Assembly: GCA_014534295.1 (NCBI GenBank)
Contig: JACVRU010000110.1
Span: 1 to 5,989, forward strand
Source of the DNA: Thermoleophilia bacterium
GTDB taxonomy: Bacteria; Actinomycetota; Thermoleophilia; Gaiellales; Gaiellaceae
Direction: 5' to 3'
DNA length: 5,989 nt
Part shown: one piece after another, positions 1 through 3,366 of the stretch
How positions within the stretch are numbered: position 1 is the stretch's first letter
How the letters are laid out: each line of letters begins with the position of its first letter
The notes under the pieces: model-generated
Told to the model about the DNA's origin: nothing
Database searches by the model: none
The model's input: the letters and a program-made list of their open reading frames with translations, nothing else
Made by a program: the position numbers and the translations under genes

Positions 1-371
1 ACCCGGCGGCGCCCGATCACGTCGCCGCCTGGCGGCGGGACGCTCGCGCGGCCGAATCGGGTCAGCAGCGGCCCGGCGAGAAGGATCGACGCCCGGATGC
101 GGCTGCAGAGCTCCGGGTCGAGGTCGGTCTTCTCCACGTCAGCGGCCTGCACGCGCAGCTCGTTCGGACCCGTCCACTCGAGGTCGACGCCGAGGTCCGC
201 GAGCAGCTCGATCATCGTCTCGACGTCCCGGATCCGGGGGACGTTGGCCAGCGTCACAGGCTCCGCGGTCAGCAGGCAGGCGGCTAGGATCGGCAGGGCG
301 GCGTTCTTGTTGCCGGCCGCCCGCACGTGGCCGCTCAACGGGCGGCCGCCCTCGATGACGAAGGACTCCAT
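1..371 (-). CDS. murA: UDP-N-acetylglucosamine 1-carboxyvinyltransferase (MurA), N-terminal 123 residues, cut by the window edge
   Basis: MurA transfers enolpyruvate from phosphoenolpyruvate to UDP-GlcNAc, the first committed cytoplasmic step of peptidoglycan synthesis. The sequence shows the family N-terminus: GNKNAALP at residues 20-27 with the catalytic Lys22-Asn23 pair, LANVPRIRDVETM around residues 41-53, RIRASILLAGPLL at 91-103 (Arg93 matching the conserved Arg91 of E. coli), and PGGDVIG at 114-120. Asp117 sits where most MurA enzymes carry the catalytic Cys115 (E. coli numbering). The same Cys-to-Asp exchange is known from mycobacterial MurA and makes it insensitive to fosfomycin. The ATG at 371 was chosen because it puts Lys22 at exactly the E. 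coli number. An in-frame GTG at 401 would add ten residues and lies closer to the likely promoter. No good Shine-Dalgarno precedes either start. About 300 C-terminal residues lie beyond the left edge. The gene is divergent from the HD hydrolase gene. Confidence 0.94.
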   Translation of the reverse strand, partial: MESFVIEGGRPLSGHVRAAGNKNAALPILAACLLTAEPVTLANVPRIRDVETMIELLADLGVDLEWTGPNELRVQAADVEKTDLDPELCSRIRASILLAGPLLTRFGRASVPPPGGDVIGRRR

Positions 372-412
372 GACGGTCTCTGCGAGGGCAAGGTTCGTCA
401 CGAGAAGCGGGC

Positions 413-419
413 TATCCTA
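413..419. promoter_or_regulatory. Candidate divergent promoter with one symmetric -10 element (TATCCTA)
   Basis: The heptamer TATCCTA reads TATCCT on the plus strand (413-418) and TAGGAT on the minus strand (419-414). Each fits the TAnnnT core expected of a group 1 sigma factor -10 box. It sits in the short gap between murA (ATG 371 or GTG 401) and the HD gene (TTG 428). Plus-strand transcription would begin near 425, two or three bases before the TTG. Minus-strand transcription would begin near 407, giving murA a leader of about 36 nt from the ATG. No convincing -35 box was seen for either direction. This is a motif and position argument only. Confidence 0.45.
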
Positions 420-427
420 CCGGCCCG

Positions 428-991
428 TTGGACGTCACACGCGACCGGGCCTGGGCCACCCTCACGCGGTACACGACCAGTGAGGCGCTGCTCCGCCACG
501 CGCTCGCCGTCGAGGCCGCCGTCTGCGCCTACGCCCGGAAGCTGGGGGGCGACGAGGAGCTCTGGGGTGCAGTCGCGCTGCTCCACGACTTCGACTACGA
601 GCTCCACCCCACGCTCGACGAGCATCCGCAGGACGGGGCGCCGATCCTCCGGGACGAGGGCTACCCCGAGGAGGTCGTCGAGGCGGTGCTCTCGCACGCG
701 AACCACCTCGGCCTCCCCCGCGATACGCCGCTGAAGCGGGCGCTCTTCGCCTGCGACGAGCTGGCCGGCTTCATCCACGCCTGCGGGCTCGTCCGGCCAG
801 ACGGGATCGATACGCTCGAGCCGCGCTCCGTGAAGAAGAAGCTGAAGCAGCCCTCCTTCGCGTCGGGCGTCAGCCGGGAGGACGTCTACGAGGGCGCCGA
901 GCTGCTCGGGGTCGACCTCGACGAGCACATCGCCTTCGTCACGGAGGCGCTCCGGCCGGTCGCCCCGCAGCTCGGGCTCCGGACGGCCTGA
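428..991 (+). CDS. HD-superfamily metal-dependent hydrolase, 187 aa
   Basis: A predicted cytoplasmic phosphohydrolase with a single HD domain. Visible metal-ligand candidates in the usual order are His24 (in LLRHALAVE), the His53-Asp54 doublet (LLHDFDYE) and Asp110 (FACDELAGF); His60, His66 and His90 are also in the core. The C-terminal block SVKKKLKQPSF followed by GVDLDEHIAFV matches my memory of a widespread family of about 185-residue HDIG proteins (predicted HD hydrolases, COG2316-like). The length fits a complete protein. The substrate of this family is not something I can name; nucleotides or phosphate esters are typical for HD enzymes in general. The start is TTG, because no ATG or GTG lies in frame between the upstream region and His24, and the first residues (LDVTRDRAWATLTRYT) align with the family N-terminus. 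The likely -10 box is only about 10 nt upstream, so the message may be nearly leaderless. The gene converges on the PLP-enzyme gene. Confidence 0.88.
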   Translation: MDVTRDRAWATLTRYTTSEALLRHALAVEAAVCAYARKLGGDEELWGAVALLHDFDYELHPTLDEHPQDGAPILRDEGYPEEVVEAVLSHANHLGLPRDTPLKRALFACDELAGFIHACGLVRPDGIDTLEPRSVKKKLKQPSFASGVSREDVYEGAELLGVDLDEHIAFVTEALRPVAPQLGLRTA

Positions 992-1008
992 CCGGTCCAC
1001 CCCACCGG
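992..1008 (+). terminator. Weak hairpin directly after the HD hydrolase stop codon
   Basis: CCGGT (992-996) pairs with ACCGG (1004-1008) across a 7-nt loop, starting at the base after the TGA. It is followed by GCCTTTC and not by a proper U-run, so intrinsic termination is doubtful. The rest of the 133-bp convergent gap to 1124 holds no gene I can support. Confidence 0.25.
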
Positions 1009-1124
1009 GCCTTTCGGGTCGTCGAGGCGGGACTCGCCCGATCTGTCACGGCGTACACGAACACGCTCGGCGACATGCTGCTCGGGCTCGGCGAGGCGAC
1101 GCTGACCGCGACGATCGCCGCTGG

Positions 1125-2171
1125 CTACCGCAGGGCGTCGAGCAGCCGCTCGAGGTCCTCCTCCGAGTTCCAGTAGCCGCAGGAGGCCCGCAGCAGGCCG
1201 GTGGTCGGCAGGTCGCGGATGACGACGCCGCGGTCGTAGGCGCGCCTGGCGGCCTCCGCCGGATCGCCGTCGGGCCAGCGGAAGGCGACGAGCGTCGCCT
1301 GGCCCGGCTCCGTCACGACCTCGTACCTCACGGCCAGCAGCTCCCGGCAGCGGGCGGCCAGCTCGGCGGCTCGTTCGAACCGCCAGGGCGGATGGATGCC
1401 CAGCGCCGCCTCCAGGCCGGCGAGCGACGGCGGGTCGATCCAGCCGGAGTCGAAGCGGGCGGCCCCGACCTTCGGCTCGAAGGCGCCGTCCGGCTCGTAG
1501 CCCGCCTGGGCGAAGTAGGTCGGCAGGGCCACGCGCAGCGCCTCGGGCTCGGCGACGTAGAGCGCTCCGCTCGGGTCCGGCCCGCAAAGCCACTTCTGCG
1601 CGGAGACCGTATACCAGTCGCAGCCCGCGGCGTCGACCGGGATCGCGCCGACGGACTGCGCGCCATCGACTAGCAAGGGCAGGCCGGACTGGTCCTTCAG
1701 CTCCCGGACGGGCAGGACGCGTCCCGTCGTCCAGAGCACGTGCGAGACGGCGATCAGGCGGGTACGCGGAGTGACCGCGGCGAGCAGGCGCTCCGGCTCC
1801 GGCGGCGCGACGACCACCCGTGCGCCCGAGACGTGGAGCGCGCCGATCAGGCCGAAATGCTCGGAGTCCGTCGTCACGACCTCGTCGCCGGGGCCGAGGC
1901 CGAGCCCCGCCAGGACGATGTTGCAGCCGGCCGTCGTCGAGCTCGTGAGAGCGAGCTTCTCCGGCGGCACCGCGATCTCCGCGGCCAGCGCCGCACGGAC
2001 GCGCTCGCGCGCGGCGAGCATCTCCTCGATGTAGCGCGGGCCGCCCCGGCCCTCCGTGAGGTCCCGATGCCGTCCGCGCTCGATCGCCTCGACCGTCGCG
2101 CGTGCGAGCGGCCCGGTCGAGCCCGCGTTCAGGTACGCGTAGCGCTCCAGCACCGGGTACGCGTCTCTCAC
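1125..2171 (-). CDS. Class V PLP-dependent aminotransferase-fold enzyme (cysteine desulfurase/epimerase/lyase superfamily), 348 aa
   Basis: A fold-type I PLP enzyme of the class V group (SufS/NifS, isopenicillin-N epimerase and EgtE-type lyase relatives). Family landmarks are YLNAGSTGPL at 13-22, TSSTTAGCN for phosphate binding at 76-84, the PLP-stacking His105 (DSEHFG), VSHVLWTTGRVLP at 142-154, Asp169 and Gln172 (VDGAQSVGAIPVD) and the Schiff-base Lys193 in SAQKWLCGP. The C-terminus RASCGYWNSEEDLERLL (328-344) is also typical. The RxGHHCAQP loop that carries the catalytic cysteine of SufS-type desulfurases is absent: VVIRDLPTTGLLRAS runs straight across it. A desulfurase role is therefore unlikely, and a lyase, epimerase or kynureninase-like reaction is more plausible; the substrate is unknown. 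The start is GTG at 2171, overlapping the upstream TGA as GTGA and preceded by GAGGTGA seven bases away. The open frame continues upstream, but that part is antiparallel overlap with the EEP gene and does not resemble protein. Confidence 0.9.
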   Translation of the reverse strand: MRDAYPVLERYAYLNAGSTGPLARATVEAIERGRHRDLTEGRGGPRYIEEMLAARERVRAALAAEIAVPPEKLALTSSTTAGCNIVLAGLGLGPGDEVVTTDSEHFGLIGALHVSGARVVVAPPEPERLLAAVTPRTRLIAVSHVLWTTGRVLPVRELKDQSGLPLLVDGAQSVGAIPVDAAGCDWYTVSAQKWLCGPDPSGALYVAEPEALRVALPTYFAQAGYEPDGAFEPKVGAARFDSGWIDPPSLAGLEAALGIHPPWRFERAAELAARCRELLAVRYEVVTEPGQATLVAFRWPDGDPAEAARRAYDRGVVIRDLPTTGLLRASCGYWNSEEDLERLLDALR

Positions 2172-2893
2172 GTCACCGTCACCTCGACGGGTGCGTGGTC
2201 GGAGACGAGCAGGCCGCCGATTCGGCGCCGCTCCTCCGGCCAGACCTCGGCGCGTCCGGTCTCCGCCCCGCGCACGAGCACGTGGTCGATTCCCGCGGCC
2301 GGCGCGGAGAAGCCCCAGTCGCGCAGCTCGTCGAGGGCGCGGCCGCGTCGCACGTTGAAGTCCCCGGCCAAGACGGCGACGTCGGCGGGCGTCGCGGTCG
2401 CGTCGAGGAAGACGGCGGCCCGCAGGAGCTGCGCGTCCGCCAGCTCCTCGCTCGCGTTCGTGGCGTGGACGTTCGCGAGGGTCAGCGTACGCCCGTCCGG
2501 TAGGGCGACGCGGAGCGCCTGGGCGACTCGGCGCTCCCGGAGCGTGCGCGGCCTGAGTACCAGCGTGTCCGTCTGGAGGACGCGCAACGGCGGCGCGACC
2601 AGGATGGCGTTCGCCTGGCCTGTGACCGCCGAGCGGAGCAGGCCCGGATTGAGCGCCGTTACCCGCCGCGCGAGCTCGCGGCCGACCGGTCGCCGGCTCG
2701 TGACGGCGCCGACCGCGACCATCCCGCTCCAGTCGTCGAGGTACTCGAGCGCCCAAACCGGCACCTCCTGGAGGCAGACGAGGTCCGGATCGCCCGAGGC
2801 CGCGAGGCGCACGGCCGGCTCGAGCAGGTTCACCCTGCCCGGCGGCACGGTGTTGCCGTGGAAGAGATTCCAGGTCCGGACGAGGATCGGCAC
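2168..2893 (-). CDS. Endonuclease/exonuclease/phosphatase (EEP) family protein, 241 aa
   Basis: A Mg2+-dependent phosphoesterase of the EEP (DNase I-like) superfamily, which includes nucleases, sphingomyelinases and inositol phosphatases. Nearly all active-site positions are visible: Asn9 (RTWNLFHG), Glu43 (LVCLQEVP), Asn141-His143 (ANVHAT), Asp178 and Asn180 (AGDFNV), Asp203-His204 (GIDHVLV) and the terminal Asp232-His233 (SDHAPVEV). At 241 residues it is a compact single-domain member with no signal peptide or membrane segment, so it is probably cytoplasmic. The order of motifs is intact, so it should be catalytically competent. The start is GTG at 2893, which leaves just enough room for the first beta strand before TWN. 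Its stop overlaps the start of the PLP-enzyme gene, so the two form an operon with this gene first. The substrate cannot be read from the sequence. Confidence 0.9.
   Translation of the reverse strand: MPILVRTWNLFHGNTVPPGRVNLLEPAVRLAASGDPDLVCLQEVPVWALEYLDDWSGMVAVGAVTSRRPVGRELARRVTALNPGLLRSAVTGQANAILVAPPLRVLQTDTLVLRPRTLRERRVAQALRVALPDGRTLTLANVHATNASEELADAQLLRAAVFLDATATPADVAVLAGDFNVRRGRALDELRDWGFSAPAAGIDHVLVRGAETGRAEVWPEERRRIGGLLVSDHAPVEVTVT
2179..2185 (-). promoter_or_regulatory. Ribosome binding site fixing the GTG start of the PLP enzyme
   Basis: The minus strand reads GAGGTGA inside the last codons of the EEP gene, seven bases before the GTG at 2171. This supports the overlapping GTG as the true start and suggests translational coupling between the two genes. 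Confidence 0.6.
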
Positions 2894-2898
2894 GACAC

Positions 2899-2904
2899 TA
2901 CGCT
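2899..2904 (+). promoter_or_regulatory. Candidate -10 box (TACGCT) for a leaderless transcript of the 103-aa gene
   Basis: TACGCT fits TAnnnT and ends six bases before the ATG at 2911. A start point seven bases downstream of the box would be the A of that ATG, the classic arrangement of an actinobacterial leaderless mRNA. There is no Shine-Dalgarno between box and ATG. A -35 box is not evident. The box lies in the 17-bp gap to the divergent EEP gene. Confidence 0.45.
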
Positions 2905-2910
2905 TATCGC

Positions 2911-3222
2911 ATGTTCAGGCGGCGTCGCTTCGGCGAGCTGATCTCGAAGCAGCTGGACCTGTTCGAGCGGGAGCACGCGCACCTGATCGAGGCCTGCTCG
3001 GAGGCCGAGCGGGCCTACGACCGGGCCGACCGGGAAGAGGCCGAGGAGCGCTACGGCGACTACGTCGACCTCGTCGAGACGGGCACCGAGCTGCTCGCCG
3101 AGGTCCGCGACGCGTTCAAGCTGACGCTCGAGGAGCACACGGGGGAGGAGTACGAGGCCGAGTTCAACCGTGCCGTCGTCCGGCGGCTGCCGCGCTTCGG
3201 GCTCGAGATCGAGAACCGGTAG
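2911..3222 (+). CDS. Conserved-looking small helical protein of unknown function, 103 aa
   Basis: I do not recognise a named family. The protein starts with a basic patch (FRRRRFGEL) followed by a long charged, almost proline-free stretch (residues 8-90) that should form alpha helices or a short helical bundle. Acidic residues dominate the middle (DREEAEERYGDY at 40-51, LEEHTGEEYEAEFNR at 73-87). A single proline occurs near the C-terminus (RRLPRFGLEIENR). It has no signal peptide, membrane segment, cysteine pair or catalytic motif, so a soluble structural or binding role is likely. Coding is supported by strong GC bias at third codon positions across the whole frame, the ATG placed exactly at a predicted leaderless start, and a hairpin directly after the stop. 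I have an impression of similar short proteins in Thermoleophilia but cannot verify it. The gene is divergent from the EEP/PLP operon and convergent with dnaE2. Confidence 0.75.
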   Translation: MFRRRRFGELISKQLDLFEREHAHLIEACSEAERAYDRADREEAEERYGDYVDLVETGTELLAEVRDAFKLTLEEHTGEEYEAEFNRAVVRRLPRFGLEIENR

Positions 3223-3223
3223 C

Positions 3224-3264
3224 GGGAAGAAATCGCCCCCTTTTCGGCGTCGGGCGATCGTCCC
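3224..3264. terminator. Candidate bidirectional terminator between convergent genes
   Basis: ATCGCCC (3232-3238) pairs with GGGCGAT (3252-3258) around a 13-nt loop. An outer GGGA (3224-3227)/TCCC (3261-3264) arm extends the stem across small internal loops. Read leftward, the inner stem is followed by TTCTT, so it resembles an intrinsic terminator for dnaE2, about 105 nt after its stop. Read rightward, it begins two bases after the stop of the 103-aa gene but lacks a U-run. Confidence 0.5.
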
Positions 3265-3289
3265 ATGATCCTGATCACTACTTCCGACC

Positions 3290-3304
3290 AGGAGATATGT
3301 GATG
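3290..3304 (+). promoter_or_regulatory. Orphan Shine-Dalgarno and start codons in the convergent gap
   Basis: AGGAG at 3290-3294 precedes a GTG (3299) and an in-frame ATG (3302), at 4 and 7 bases. The frame stays open to a TGA at 3550 (83 codons from the GTG), but from 3367 on it is antisense to dnaE2. Its first part is Arg/Ser-rich and uses AGA, TTA and CTA codons, unlike the neighbours. I therefore do not call a gene, only the initiation-like arrangement. Confidence 0.2.
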
Positions 3305-3330
3305 CGCAGACTGTCGCTCTCGCTGCGCTC

Positions 3331-3344
3331 GCGCGATCACGCGC
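3331..3344. repeat. Small perfect hairpin GCGCG-ATCA-CGCGC in the convergent gap
   Basis: Five-base arms around a four-base loop, followed on the plus strand by CTTTACG. It lies about 23 bases past the dnaE2 stop in the leftward direction. It could add to termination or be chance in GC-rich DNA. Confidence 0.25.
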
Positions 3345-3366
3345 CTTTACGTTCCGGACTTCTAGC

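Noticed and set aside
398..1000. Minus-strand open frame opposite the HD hydrolase
   Set aside because: It is antisense to a gene with intact HD motifs and has no recognisable protein signature.
1018..1124. Protein-like plus-strand stretch (VTAYTNTLGDMLLGLG and onward) in the gap after the HD gene
   Set aside because: It has no start codon with a ribosome site, is in a different frame from the HD gene, and runs into the antisense of the PLP-enzyme gene. I could not match it to any family, so a decayed gene is possible but unsupported.
2172..2756. Upstream extension of the PLP-enzyme reading frame (about 195 extra codons)
   Set aside because: It lies wholly inside the EEP gene on the same strand in another frame and is Arg/Gly/Pro-rich. 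The GTGA overlap and GAGGTGA site mark the true start at 2171.
1740..3302. Long plus-strand open frame of 520 codons
   Set aside because: It is antisense to both the PLP enzyme and the EEP gene, which show clear family motifs, and its translation is Arg/Ser/Ala low-complexity as expected of shadow frames in GC-rich DNA.
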